Positions 11,596 through 24,100 of a stretch of 64,000 nt of DNA are shown piece by piece. The notes beneath the pieces are model-generated. The model was given only the letters and a program-made list of their open reading frames with translations. It made no database searches and was not told the DNA's origin. Source of the stretch: Silene latifolia (taxonomy: Eukaryota > Streptophyta > Magnoliopsida > Caryophyllales > Caryophyllaceae); NCBI RefSeq assembly GCF_048544455.1, contig NC_133534.1:225336292-225400291 (forward strand), read 5' to 3'. Each line of letters opens with the position of its first letter. The stretch's first letter is position 1. Made by a program: the position numbers and the translations under genes.

Positions 11596-13099
11596 TGATG
11601 CGTGTCAATTATATGATGTTTTACACCCTATTTTACACGCATTTCAGAGCTCATTTATGTGGTTTAAGGCTACTATTTGCCCCATTTCGTCTACTTTCGT
11701 ATTTTATTGTAATATTGCAGAATTATGCGGAAATGAGTAGATATTGAGCTAAATCCGTCCCCGAGTACCTTGCACTGCATTTGACGTAAAGTATTTACTC
11801 AAGGAACGAGCTTGGTGCGCATTTCGAGGCCCGAAAGACAAATCCACGAGAAGTTAAAAGCGGGTCATCGGCTACATCGATCGATCGACCATTGCCCTTA
11901 GTCGATCGACCAATGCACAACAAACGAAGCTCTTGTTTAGAGCTTACCGATCGATCGACTGCCTATCCTAGTCGATCGACCACACCGCTATTCTGACGAG
12001 AATTAAAAGATCGAGATTTCCAAAGCCCATTATATTTAGGTTTTAGAAATAAGTGTTACGTATATTTCTATATAACGTAACTGACTTTAGGAATTAATCA
12101 TCAAGTCTTTTACCAGAAACTTTAGGGAAATAATTAGGGTTCGTAGATTATTGCTCTTTCATTAATAAAGTTCGTTTCGCAATCGGTTTTTGATCTCTCT
12201 TCTGCAATTCCTCTACACGGTATTCATCTGTTTCAATATTCAGTTTGTTTGCTTTCATTCGTAGTATAGAATTGCTAGGATTAGATCTCCCAAAACCGAT
12301 TTATCGTTTATGTTATTTGTTTGTTTATTTAATTCAAGCATGAATTCAGTAGTTTATTTCGTTAATTTAGTTGTTGTTTTCATCAATATCATGAGTAGCT
12401 AAATTATTCGTGCTAGGATGTAGGGAACCTATAGTTAGGCGGCATTAGAATTAATTTGGCCTGAAATCGCGTGTTGGTCGATCGACCGCCATACCTGGTC
12501 AATCGACTGGCCACGTGAGGTGTTACCTTCGTTTTAATTGATTTAATTCTATATTTGACGAATCGAGTGCACGCGACTAGTTGAATGTTTAGGTTTTGAC
12601 TGACCCAATAGATCGAAAGATAGGGGAAGTTGCTAGACCACCAATTAAAATGACTAGATTAGCGAGATCGAAAGATATGCTAGTTTAGCCTTTTGAGTCA
12701 CTTTTCAGGACGAAAGTCAGTATTAGTGATATTAGGGACCTGTAGCGAGATCGAAAGATGCTACCTGTTAAGAGTGGATCGAGAGGACCTCTTATTTTCC
12801 CGTCTCACGTGCTTGATTTAGACCTACCTAGTATGCTGCCGCCGAAACTATAGTGAACTGACCATCTTAGCACCTTTTTTTATTCTTGATTTCATCTACT
12901 GTTTAGTTTATTTGTCTTTTATTGCTTTTAGCTATAGATCAACTCAAAACAACCCCCACACTCTGTTACTTTAAGACCGAAATTAGGACAACTAATAATT
13001 ACATTTGCCTCTCTGTGGTTCGACCCTGTTACCACTAGCTTCTGTTAGTTTTAATAGGTTTATAAATATTATTTTTGGTACTCACAACGACGGGTATCA
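11596..13099 (+). repeat. 3' LTR of Athila-like element Z
   Basis: It starts TGATGCGTGTC and ends GGGTATCA. The same family appears as solo LTR S in reverse at 18017-19728, which fixes both ends. Paired TCGATCGA palindromes occur near 11875-11912, 11948-11985 and 12474-12515. The end holds a conserved block with GGTTCGACCC at 13017-13026. The length of 1504 bp is normal for the class. Confidence 0.9.
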
Positions 13100-13312
13100 G
13101 TAGTCAACTTGATCGAGTGTGTTTTTAGCATCGTTCTGGTCAGGTTCTGGAGTCGAGGTACTCGATCGAGTAGAGGGGGCAACTCGATTGAGTGACCTCA
13201 ACTCGATCGAGTGGGTTGAAGGGCTCGATTGAGTGGGTTTTATATAAGTCGTATGCATGTTTGAGATGTGGGATATGTGTTTATGTCTACCTTTTCTTAT
13301 ATAGTTACAAGA
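13100..13312 (+). repeat. Leader of E with ACTCGATCGAGT array
   Basis: Five sites with core CGATCGAG or one-base variants lie between about 13110 and 13242 at 20-40 bp spacing. The sequence then runs into the conserved pre-gag words tctaccttttcttatatag, shared with B2 and F. Confidence 0.85.
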
Positions 13313-14520
13313 TACCGCCGAAAAGAACCGCTTTGTATGCTAGAGCTGAGAGTATGATCGTGGATGATATAGTAAAGATGTTGGAGCACCAAGACGCTCT
13401 CACAGAAGCTTTGAAAAGAGTGGGAAAGGATAAGGATGTTGATCACTCCAAAATCAGCATTCACATAGCTAGGTTCAACCCTAAGGAGTATAAGGGGACT
13501 GGGGCGCCAATTTTACTGGATGATTGGCACAGGGAGATGGATAATATCCTTGAGTTAGTTCATTGCCCGGAGGAGTTGAAAGTGGAACAAGCTGCGTTCT
13601 ACTTGAGGGAAGCGGCCGGTGAGTGGTGGGATAAGGTTAAGGTGGGTGCTCGGGAGATGTATATGAAGCAGGGGCTACCTGCGATACCTTGGGATGAGTT
13701 CAGGAAAGCTATGAGGCGTGAGTTTGTGCAAGAGCACGTGCGTAGTAAGTCGAGGGAAGAATTTGATGATTTTAAGATGACATTTGAGATGACGGTAGCT
13801 GAGCACTACCGCAAGTTTAGTGAGAAGTTCAGGTATGCTGAGGACATGGGGCTGAGTGAGGAGAACTTGGATTTGAGATTTGAGAAGGGGTTGACCCCCA
13901 AGATCATGGAGAAGTTACCAGTGGGAGTTCTTACAGATGTGAAGGAGGTCTATGAGCGAGTTGGGAGGGCTCAGAGGTTGGTTGAGATGACCAAGGATAG
14001 GGGTGCTGAGAAGAGAAAAGTTGAGAGTGAGGGTGGTGGTCAATCCAGCTACAAGAAGAGTAACCATAATCAGGTGAGAGTATATTCATCGGGCTCGAGG
14101 TTTAGTGTTGGGGCTTCATACGGGAGTGGTCGTGGTAGTGGTGGTGGCAGTTGGGGTATGACCTGTTATAACTATGGCGGTGTGGGCCACAAGAGACATG
14201 AGTGCACCAGTGCGGTGCGTGGGGGTTTCCAGAGACCGTCGCAGGGGAGTTTCTCACAGGGTCCTACATAGAGGTATGCTAGTAACAGGCCGGTTGGGTC
14301 ATGGAACAACAGGGGAGGTCAGAGCAATAACGGTGAGGCTAACCGAAATGGCGGTAATTCATATCAGAGACCGGTTACAAACACCAACAACAACCAGGCG
14401 TTGGCTGCTAAACCGACTACCTCAGCTAGTACTATCCAGGGAGGTGGACAGAAGACCAGTGGCAAGCTGTTTATGATGGAGAAGAAAGCAGCTGAGGATG
14501 ATGCTCACGTTATCACCAGT
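13313..14520 (+). pseudogene. gag: gag of element E (start codon lost)
   Basis: Translation from 13313 gives IPPKRTALYARAESM, where B2 and F have MPPKKTALY; ATG has become ATA. The retrotransposon gag domain follows (FNPKEYKGTGAP, AAGEWWDKVKV, PWDEFRKAMRREFV). The zinc knuckle near 14164-14205 reads CYNYGGVGHKRHEC, so the second Cys is Tyr and RNA binding by this knuckle should be lost. A TAG at 14269-14271 (CAG in the relatives) ends the frame in the Gly/Ser/Asn-rich C-terminal part, and sequence continues in frame toward the protease. Gag forms the particle and packages the element RNA in the cytoplasm. This is a dead copy. Confidence 0.9.
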
Positions 14521-15951
14521 ACATTTCTTGTTAATAGAGTTTTTACCTTTGTTTTGTTTGATTCGGGAGCATCATAGTCGTTTGTATCATCAAGTCATGT
14601 TAAACGGTTGGGTTTGAGTGAGTATGAGTCTGTAAGAGAGGAAGTTTTTAAACCTTCGGGTAAGTCTGTATCTTGTGGGAGGTTGTATAGAGGTGTGTCT
14701 ATGATAGTTGGGTAAGTTGATCTACCTGTAGACTTATTAGAGTTCCCTTTAGATGATTTTGAGATGATAGTTGGGATGGATTGGTTGGGAAAGTACAAGG
14801 CTAAGATATATTGCCATCAGAAGAGAGTTTCTTTAAGAGGTCCTAAGGGGATTAGTGTGTCTTAAAGTGGGTTTGTTTTCAAACCCAAAGTTAAGTTGAT
14901 TGCAGCAGTGACCTTGAAGTCCTATCTGAGGAAGGGGTGCCCGTTGATCTTGTGCCATGTGAGGGATCATAGATTGGAGAGTCCGACAGTTGAGACGATA
15001 CTAGTGGTGGGAGAGTTTCCAGATGTCTTTCAAGAGGAGATTCCGGGGTTGCCACTAAAGAGGGAGATAGATTTCAGTGTTGAGCTGAAACCAGAGATGG
15101 GACCAATCTCTAAAGAACCGTACCGCATGGGTCCTAAGGAGTTGGAGGAGTTAAGGATGCAGTTGGATGATTTGATTGAGAAGGGGTACATTAGACCTAG
15201 TGTATCACCGTGAGGAGCACCAGTTTTGTTTGTGAAGAAGAAATATGGGAGTTTAAGGGTGTGCATCGACTATAGGGAGCTGAATAGAGTGACGGTAAAG
15301 AACAAGTATCCTTTGCCAAGGATAGATGATTTGTTTGATTAGTTGAGCGGTGCAGCAGTCTTTTCTAAGATTGATTTGAGGTCGGCTTACCATCAGGTGA
15401 AGATTAGGGAAGAGGACATACCTAAGACAACTTTTACATCGAGGTATGGTCATTATGAGTATGTGGTGATGCCGTTTGGGTTATCTAATGCACCTGCCGT
15501 GTTTATGGATTTGATAAACCGGGTCTTCAGTCAGTTCTTGGGTCGGTTTGTGGTGGTTTTTATAGATGATATCTTAGTCTTTTCTAAGACTAAAGAGTAG
15601 CATGAGGAGCATTTGAGGATTGTGTTACAGACCTTGAGAGAACATCATTTGTATGCAAAGTTGTCCCAAGTGTGAGTTCTGGTTAGAGGAGGTTGCTTTT
15701 CTGGTGCATGTGATTTCAAAGAAAGGGGTAGTTGTGGATCCTGCAAAGATTGAAGCGGTTACCAAGTGAGAAGCACCAAAGAATGTGGCAGATATCAGGA
15801 GTTTCTTGGGTTTAGCAGGGTATTATCGATGGTTCGTTAAGGATTTCTCCAAGATAGCTAGACCTATGACAGCTTTGATGAGGAAAGAGAATAGGTTTCG
15901 TTGGGATGACAATTGTGAGATGGCGTTCTAGACATTAAAGGAGCGTTTGAC
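14521..15951 (+). pseudogene. pol: pol of E, part 1: protease and most of reverse transcriptase
   Basis: The protease DSGA motif is at 14560-14571 and is followed by a TAG at 14575-14577. Other in-frame stops are at 14713-14715, 14863-14865, 15211-15213, 15340-15342 and 15598-15600. The reverse transcriptase has [17 protein letters not shown], the palm motif FIDD near 15559-15570 (catalytic aspartates intact) and the thumb region. A 1-base insertion near 15665 shifts the frame, and more stops follow at 15767-15769 and 15929-15931. The reading breaks at 15951 where B2 is inserted, and resumes at 26155 in the RNase H region. Most stops replace CAG, CAA or TGG, as expected for C-to-T decay of methylated DNA. 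Confidence 0.9.
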
Positions 15952-17357
15952 TGTAATACTACGGTTTTATGAGTCTCTGGGTACTCTATCGAGTGGGCCT
16001 TACTCTGTCGAGTAACGGTGTTTTGGTTTTTAAAACAGTATTATGTCTGTAGGGTACTCGATCGAGTATCCTGGGTACTCGATCGTGTAGGGGGCACTCG
16101 ATCGAATGCGTCAGTTACTCAATCGAGTAGCTCGGTTTACGGGTAATGTTTTGTCGGGTTTTGTTAATAACATGGATTAATATATATAAATCTTTCCGTC
16201 ATCTTTATAATAAACTTTTATAAACCTAATCACATTGAAAAGAGATTCAAGTTACGTTCTTCGCATTCATCCGTGTTATTGACAAATCCCGGAGCTTGAG
16301 AGGTCGGATTTCATCGTTCTTTGCATCCTTGTGATCCTTGCGTCGAGGGTAAGATCTACGTACCGATTTTATAGTATTTAGTCAAGTTTGTTTAACCCTA
16401 ATTTGGGGGATTGGGGATTTGTGTTAGTTTTTGTATGGTTAGTGATTATGTGATGATGTGTTAGGAGGAGGATTCGTAGAAGAGGTCTTTTGATACAGCT
16501 GTTGAGATCGTCTGCGTGTGTTGCATTCCAGGTAGGGTTTCCCTACTCAGTATTAGTCATATAATGTGTTGGTTGTTGGTTGTAATTGTTGTATAGTATC
16601 ATACTCGTGTTGTGACGGTTGTTGGAGTTGGTTACTGTTGATAGTTGTGATTGATTGTATCTGTCTGTGGTGTTCGGGGTGCGTCCCTGGCTGAGTGGGA
16701 TCACTTGCGGGAGTGGCGTTACGCCCATTATTCGCCTTCTGTGGAACCCACCACAGAAGGGATATGCACATTAATGGATTTGGGTTATTCGCTCTACGGT
16801 ATGAGCGGGGCTTAGGTGGGAACGGCTACGGTCCCCCACTGGCGGAGTGGAGTTACCTGTTGCGATGGGTACTCGGTCAGGACTACACACTTTAGTGTGT
16901 AGTCAGTGATGAGGAGTTGATTGTGGAGTTTGAGTTATGTGACGGTTGTGATGTGTTGGTTTCTGTTTTATAGTAATTATATATGATTGTGTGATTAGTA
17001 CTGACACCGTTTAATGTTTTGAAAACTGTGGTGATCCATTCGGGGATGGTGAGCAGTTGTTAAGCAGGTATGAGTCGAGACATATGGGCTTGCTGGGATG
17101 TGTCACCACAAGATGATAGAGTCTTCCGCTGTAGTTTGAGTAGCTTATCAGACATTTTGATTAGTTGTTAGACTTTTGGTTTGAGAACATGTAACCGTAT
17201 TTTATCAGTTGGTTTGGTTTGTATTCACTAAACTTTATACTATTTAAATGTTGTTTCTTTATTGTCTTTTGATTATCATTGCCTCGGAAAAACGAGATGG
17301 TGACGTCTTTATACCTGAGTGGCCCTGGTAAGGCACTTGGGGTATGGGGGTGTCACA
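15952..17357 (+). repeat. 5' LTR of B2
   Basis: The ends are TGTAATACTACG and GGGTGTCACA. Four palindrome sites (about 16053-16130) include two imperfect ones, against three sites in the 3' LTR. The phrase actctatcgagtggg and a second half-site at the start are common to all Tekay-like LTRs here. The 16543-16895 frames are shadows of the LTR. Confidence 0.93.
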
Positions 17358-17360
17358 AAG

Positions 17361-17372
17361 TGGTATCAGAGA
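17361..17372 (+). promoter_or_regulatory. Primer-binding site of B2
   Basis: TGGTATCAGAGA lies three bases after the LTR. It is an initiator-Met type site with the last base changed. Confidence 0.88.
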
Positions 17373-18016
17373 GACGATCCTTAAACCTGTAACTAATGAA
17401 TTTAATAAACATAGGGAGTCAAATTAAAATGAACCCGGGGTAAAAGTTGTAGGAGCTAATGTAAAGGCTTGGGAGACGTCCTAAAGTCGGGAACTCGCCC
17501 TGCAATTTTGAACCGATCACGTGGGGGGGGGGGGGGGGGTATGTGTCAAGGTCGTATGTGTTGTCTTTTGGTTCGTATATGTACATAACAGTATGTGTTG
17601 TGAAGTGTTGGATGTTGGAAGTGGAGAATTGAAAGTATGGTTAAAGGTTAAAAAGATATGTTTTATATGCGAATTGAATGAAGAAGCATGTTGGGTGTTT
17701 ATAATGTGGCATTTTGATAATATGAAATAGAATGCTTTAATGATCATATGAGAACTTGTGTAGATTTGCATGCGTAGTAATAATTATAATGCCGAGTTTA
17801 TAAAGATTGCGTATTATGTTGGGGTACGTGAGATAACATGCGGGTAGTGTATACGAGTCTGCATGACTCGATCGAGTGGGGGGCAATCGATCGAGTAGGT
17901 GAGGTGCTCGATCGAGTGGGCTTAACTCGATCGAGTGGATAGTTTGACGTTTTTATGGCCAGAACCGTGTTTTTGGGTACTCGATCGAGTACATAGGGGC
18001 ACTCGATCGAGTAGGG
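17373..18016 (+). repeat. Leader of B2, first part, with palindrome array and 17-G tract
   Basis: There is no gene. A run of 17 G lies at 17523-17539, where F has only 6. Six sites of the ACTCGATCGAGT type lie at about 17866-18016. The array continues after solo LTR S. Confidence 0.85.
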
Positions 18017-19728
18017 TGATACCGTCGTTTAGTATAAAAGTTAAATTTATAAACCTAATTACTACTAACAGAAGTTAGTGGTAAGTAGGGTCGAACCACA
18101 GGGAGGCAAATGAGATTCATCTGTTTAATTTAGTCTATAGAGTAAGGGGGGTTGAATTGAATTAAAACTAATCTAAATGCAAGTAAAATAAATCTAAACT
18201 AAATGCAAATACTTTAAAGTAGGTAATTTAAAGAGATGTAAACAATAATAAAAGGATGCTAAGACGGTCGGTTCACTGCAGCTACGACGATGGGTTCCTA
18301 AGTAAGTCTGAATAATCACGATAGGTGGGAAAATAAGAAGTCCTCTCGGTCCATTCTTAACTAGTAGCGCCTCTCAGCCTATGCTACTGGTCCCTAGGTC
18401 TCACTAATACTAGCTCTCGCCCTGAAAAGTGATTCCTAATGCCTAAACTTTACCTATCTTTCGATCTTAGTAAAATTTAGTCGTTTCAATTTAGTCAATT
18501 TCCCTTCCCTATCTCTCGATCTGTGGGTTGGTCAATTCCTAAGTATTTAACAAGTCTCCTCTCGGTCTCGTTGTCAAATATTCCAATTAAAACATTGAAA
18601 CGAAAGCTAAACTATCGCGCGCCGATCGATCGACCAGCTAAGCTAGTCGATCGACCAACAATCGATCAATCGACCGACTAATCGATTGATCGACCAAAGG
18701 CGACATCAGGTCACTTATTCTGCGTCGTCTTCGCGCGCAGTCCCCTCACATCTTAGCACGGGGTTTCTAGCTACGCATATTAATTCTAACTACGACTAAT
18801 AAAGCGATAAAAACGAATAGTGAAGGCATAACTAAACTACTTGAATTATAAACTTGCAACAATTGAATTAAAGGTTTGGGATCTAAACTAACAATCTAAC
18901 TCTTTGAATGAATTGAAATAATCTGAAACAAAGAGCGAAATACCGAATAAAAGAAAGGCAGGAAGAATCCGATTGCAAAAGGAAGCTTTTATTGAAAACT
19001 CTAAACTAATTATAATTGAATCTAAAACGATAAAGTCAAATCAGTAGACGGGATTAACCCCCCCTGAATGCCTTGCCAAAACTGATGTCCGAGGTCCTAT
19101 TTATAGAGATGTCATGCAAAAACCTAAAAACTAATTACAATTAGGCTTTCTAATTCTCTTTCTTAATTTACGTCAGATTCGAGGGGTGGTCGATCGACCA
19201 CTGGGACCAGTCGATCGACCACAGGCACAGTACAGTAATGCATTCTGAAGATTCCTGCAGCGCGCACCGATCTTAAAACAGCTGCCATTTCTTCGTTACT
19301 TGGTCAAATCAGGCGTTCTATGCGGCGTTGGAAATCTAAGAGGATAAGCTTTCACCTCCAAGTGCAAACAGTCGATTATCTGCTCTAGAACTCGAGATAT
19401 AGCCATATGAATAAGGCTGCAATGTCGAGAAGCACTTCTTCGCTTGTTTAAGCTTTGCAACTTGTACGCAACCATGCTTTTGCTATCTTTTAGGCCTTGA
19501 AACGCGCACCAAGTTCATCTCTCGAGTCACTACTTCATGTCAGGTCCTATGATAAATACTCGGTGACGGATTCGGCTCATTTTCCGCTGAATTCTTCACA
19601 TTTCTGCAATAATACGCAAAAACACGAAAGTAGACGGAAATAGGGAATATCGTAGAATAAACTACACAATTGAGCTCTGAAATGCGTGTAAAATAGGGTG
19701 TAAAATATCATATTTTGGACACGCATCA
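18017..19728 (-). mobile_element. Solo LTR S of the Z-type Athila family
   Basis: In reverse orientation this 1712-bp unit starts TGATGCGTGTCC and ends ACGGTATCA, matching the 3' LTR of Z. It is flanked by exact TSD TAGGG (18012-18016 and 19729-19733) with no internal sequence, so it is a solo LTR left by LTR-LTR recombination. It carries clusters of GGTCGATCGACC-like palindromes at 18620-18700 and 19187-19225, and the conserved block GTCGAACCACAGGGAGGC at 18090-18107. No gene is present. Confidence 0.93.
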
Positions 19729-19943
19729 TAGGGGGCACTCGATCGAGTGACCTGTTAGCTCGGTCGAGTATGTTAGAGATCAGAAGGTCTGTTTGGGGTT
19801 TGGAGTCGGGGCACTCGATCGAGTAGCCTCAACTCGATCGATTGGGTTTTGGTACTCGATCGAGTGGGGTCTGTGCAGGCTGTTTTCGTGTTTTGGGTTA
19901 TAGTGTGTATGTTTATATCTACCTTTTCTTATATAGTTTCAAG
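19729..19943 (+). repeat. Leader of B2, second part, with palindrome array
   Basis: Five more sites (19736-19866) continue the array interrupted by S, and then the pre-gag block tctaccttttcttatatag follows. With the six upstream this gives 11 sites, against 12 in the F leader. Confidence 0.85.
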
Positions 19944-21167
19944 ATGCCGCCAAAGAAAACCGCCTTGTATACGAGAGCTGAGAGCATGAACATTGATGAC
20001 ATAGTTAAGATGTTGGAGCATCAAGATGCTCTTACGGAAGCGCTAAAGAGAGTGGGAAAGGATAAGGAGGTTGATCATTCTAAGATCAGTCTCTACATAG
20101 CTAGGTTTAACCCGAAAGAGTATAAGGGAACCGGGGAGCCAATTCTTCTTGACAATTGGCATCGTGAGATGGAGAACATTCTGGATTTGGTACATTGTCC
20201 GGATGAGATGAGGGTAGAACAAGTTGCGTTCTACTTGAGGGAGGCACCAGGAGAGTGGTGGGATAAGGTAAAGGTGAGCGCTAGAGATATGTATGAGAAG
20301 CAGGGGCTGCTTGCTATTCCTTGGGAAAAGTTTAGGAAAGCCATGAAGAGGGAGTTCGTGCCGGAGCATGTGAGGAGTAAGCTGAGGGAGGAGTTTGATG
20401 GGTTCAAGATGACCTCTGAGATGTCTGTGGCTGAGTACTACAAACAGTTTAACGAGAAGTCTAGATATGCTGAGGATATGGGATTGAGTGAGGAGAACCT
20501 AGCTCCGAGGTTTGAGAAGGGGTTGACCCCCAAGATAATGGATAAGTTACCCGTGGGAGTCCTTACTGATGTTAAGGAAGCTTATGAGAGGGCTGGGAGA
20601 GCTGAGAGGTTGGTAGAGATGGCCCATGAGAGAGGTGCTGAGAAAAGAAAGGCTGAGAGTGAGGGTGGTGGCCAATCTAGCTATAAGAAGGGCAACCAGA
20701 CTCAGGCTAGAGTATATTCATCTGGCTCGGGGTTTAGTACAGGGGCTTCTTATGGGCGTGGTCGTGGGAATAGTAGCGGCAGCTGGGGGCTGACCTGTTT
20801 TAACTGTGGTGGTGTAGGCCACAAGAGACATGAGTGCACCAGTGCGGTGAGCGGGGGTTACCAGAGGCCGGGACAGAGGAGCTTTTCTCAGGGGCCGGCA
20901 CAGAGTTTTGCGAGTAACGGACCAGCTGGGTCATGGAACAACCGGGGAGGTCAGAGCAACAATGGGGGAGGTAACCGCAATGGCGGTAGTTCTTATCAGA
21001 AGCCAGCTACGAACACCAACAACAACCAGGGGTCGGGTGCTAAGCAGACTACCCTGCCGATCTTGTCCAAGGAGGTGGGCGGAAGACCGGTGGAAAGTCT
21101 GTTTATGATGGAGAAACAAGCGGTGAGAGGACGACGCACATGTTATCACTGGTACTTTTCTTGTTAA
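19944..21167 (+). pseudogene. gag: gag of B2
   Basis: The ATG at 19944 begins MPPKKTALY, the same start as in F; the open frame extends further upstream to 19842 only through leader sequence. The retrotransposon gag domain is intact over about residues 55-250 (FNPKEYKGTGEP, GEWWDKVKV, EYYKQFNEKSRYA). The zinc knuckle CFNCGGVGHKRHEC at about 20796-20837 is a complete CCHC. A Gly/Ser/Asn/Gln-rich tail follows. A frame change near 21118-21130 adds a wrong C-terminus and cuts the link to protease. Of the three Tekay gags in the window this is the only one with both start codon and knuckle intact, and the most likely to make a protein. Confidence 0.88.
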
Positions 21168-24100
21168 TGGTGTTTACATCTTTGTTTTGTTTGATTCGGG
21201 GGCGTCTCAGTGGTTTGTATCTTCGAGTCATGTTAAATAGTTGGGTTTGAGAGAGTATGAGTCTGTAAGTGAGAAAGTTTTTATACCTTCGGGAAAGTCT
21301 GTAACATGTGGGAGGTTGTTTAGGGATGTATCTTTGATAGTTGGGCAAGTTGATCTACCTGTAGACTTGCTAGAGTTTCCTTTAGGTGGTTTTGAGATGA
21401 TAGTCGGGATGGATTGGTTAGGGAAGTACAAAGCTAAGATAGACTGTCATCAAAAGAAAGTGTCTTTGAGAGGTCCTAAGGGCATTTGTGTGTCTTATCG
21501 TGGGTTTGTTGTCAAACCCAAAGTTAAGTTGATTGCAGCTGTAACCTTGAAGTCCTATCTGAGGAAGGGGTGCCCGATGATCTTGTGCCATATGAGAGAT
21601 GACCGGATAGAGAGTCCGACATGATTGATCGAGATACCGATTGTGGGGAGTTTTGATGTCTTTCAGAGGAGATTCAGGGTTGCGCCAAAGAGGGAGATAG
21701 ATTTCAGTGTTTAACTGAAACCGGGGACGGGGCCAATCTCTAAGGCACCATACCGGATGGGTCCTAAGGAGTTGGAGGAGCTCAGGAAGCAGTTAGATGA
21801 TCTGATAGAGAAGGGATACATTAGACCTAGTGTATCACCGTGGGGAGCACCAGTTCTTTTCGTGAAAAAGAAAGATGGGAGTTTGAGGTTGTGCATAGAT
21901 TACAGGGAGCTGAACCGAGTGACGGTGAAGAACAAGTATCCTTTGCCAAGGATAGATGACCTGTTTGATCAGTTGAGTGATGCAGCAGTCTTTTCAAAGA
22001 TTGATCTGAGATCGGGGTACCATTAGGTGAGGATTAAAGATGAGGACATACCAAAGACCGCTTTTACGTCGAGGTATGGCCATTATGAGTATGTGGTGAT
22101 GCCGTTTGGGTTATCTAATGCGCCAGCTGTGTTTATGGATTTGATGAACAGAGTCTTCAGTCAGTTTTTGGACAAGTTTGTGGTGGTTTTCATCGATGAC
22201 ATCTTAGTCTACTCCAAGACTAAGGAGGAACATGAGGAACACCTAAGGATTATGTTGCAGACCTTGAGGGAGCATGAGTTGTATGCTAAGTTGTCCATGT
22301 GTGAGTTCTGGTTAGAGAAAGTTGCTTTTCTGTGGCATGTGATCTCTAAGGATGGGGTAGCTATAGATCCTGCAAATATTGAGGCAGTTACCAAGTGGGA
22401 AGCACCAAAGAACGTAGCTGAGCTCAGGAGTTTCTTAGGTTTAGCAGGATACTACAGACGGTTCGTGAAGGATTTCAACAAGATTGCTTGACCTATGACA
22501 GCTTTGATGAGGAAAGAGAACATGTTTCGTTGGGATGAGAGTTGTGAGACGGCGTTCCAAACATTAAAGGAGCGTTTGACCACAGCTCCAATCTTAGCAT
22601 TGCCTGAAGGGAGTGAGAACTTTGAGGTTTATACAGATGCCTCAAAGAATGGGTTGGGATGTGTGTTGATGCAGAACGGTAGAGTCATTGCCTATGCTTC
22701 TAGGCAATTGAAGCCTTTTGAGGAGAATTATCCTACACACGATCTAGAGTTGGGTGCAGTGGTGTTTGCTCTCAAGATTTGGAGACATTACCTTTATGGG
22801 GCGACCTTTAAGGTATTTTCAGATCACAAGAGTCTCAAGTACATCTTCACTCAAAAGGAGTTAAACATGAGACAGAGGAGGTGGATGGAGTTAATTGGCG
22901 ATTATGACATAGATATTATCTACCATGAAGGAAAAGCCAATGTAGTTGCAGATGCCTTGAGCAGGAAGAGTGTACATGGTTTGTGCACATCTATATCTTT
23001 GATGAGGTTGAGAGATGAGGTTGGGAAGTTTGGGATACATATGATCCAGAAAGGGGATGTCATGGGGGATTTGACAGTATAGCCTGATCTTTATGATGAT
23101 ATTCGAGGTAAACAGGTGTTGGATCCTAAGATGGTGGAGTGAAGGGCTGGAGTAGAGAAAGGGACAGTGTCTAGATTCTCTATTCATACCGATGGTAGTT
23201 TGAGGTTTGATGGGAGGTGGTGTGTCCCTAATGATGAGGAGCTGAAAAAGACAATCATGACATAGGCACATTGTACACCATATTCGGTACATCCAGGTGG
23301 TGACAAGCTGTACAAGGATTTAAAGAAGTCGTTCTGGTGGCCTGGGATGAAGAAAGAAACAACTGAGTTTATGGCCCGTTGTTTGACATGCCAGAGAGTT
23401 AAAGGGGAACAGCGACGACCACAAGGTTAGATTTAGCCTCTTGAGGTACCTGAGTAGAAGTGGGAATCCATTTCTATGGATTTTATCGTGGGTTTGCCAA
23501 AGAGTCAACAGAGTAACAGTATGATATGGGTTATAGTGGATCGACTGACCAAGTCAGCTCATTTTGTGCCAATGAAAGATACATGGAATAAGGCACAATT
23601 AGCTACGGCCTATCGGAAGAATGTGCTAAGGTTACATGGGGTGCCTAAAGACATAGTATCTGACAGAGATGCGAGGTTTATCTCAAGGTTTTGGAAAGAG
23701 TTGCAGGAATCTTTGGGAACGACATTGAAGATGAGTACAACATTTCATCCTGCAACAGATGGTCAGACAGAGAGAACAATCAAAACTCTTGAGGATATGC
23801 TACGAGCTTGTGTGATGGATTTTGGTGGTAGCTGGGAGCAGAGGTTAGATTTGATTGAGTTTTCTTACAACAACAGCTATCACACTAGTATTGGCATGGC
23901 GCCATTTGAGGCTTTATATGGGAGGAGATGTAGGAGTCCGATTTGTTGGGACGACAGTGCTGAGGCAGTGGTTTTAGGACCAGAGATGGTACATGAGATG
24001 GTTGAGCAGATTAGGATGATCAGAGAGAGGATGAGAGCAGCTCATGATAGGCAAAAGAGTTATGCAGATCTACATCGCCGGGATATAGAGTTTCAGGTTG

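Larger units (their letters stand above)
1..13099 (+). mobile_element. Element Z: Athila/Tat-like LTR retrotransposon, 3' part, interrupted by copia element A
   Basis: This is the right-hand part of a Ty3-gypsy element that begins left of the window. Its pieces are the gag-pro tail (1-605), a long 3' non-coding region (606-2281 and 10995-11595) and the 3' LTR (11596-13099). The copia element A sits at 2282-10994 inside it. The order and the non-coding sequence match element C at 48012-49734, for example the same A-rich tract, the same block around the words ctagcttg and cctccacatt, and the same polypurine tract before the LTR. No reverse transcriptase or integrase follows the protease, so Z looks like a non-autonomous derivative. 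Its right flank, from 13100, is the leader of Tekay-like element E. The TSD cannot be checked because the left end is outside the window. Confidence 0.85.

Noticed and set aside
16543-16895. Small frames in the Tekay-like LTRs, repeated at 25340-25699, 53192-53507, 60434-60669 and 61183-61510
   Set aside because: They repeat in every LTR copy, are on both strands, have no conserved start and no domain. They follow from LTR repetition.
17521-17771. Frames starting in the poly-G tract of the B2 leader
   Set aside because: They depend on homopolymer length, are absent in F and have no domain.
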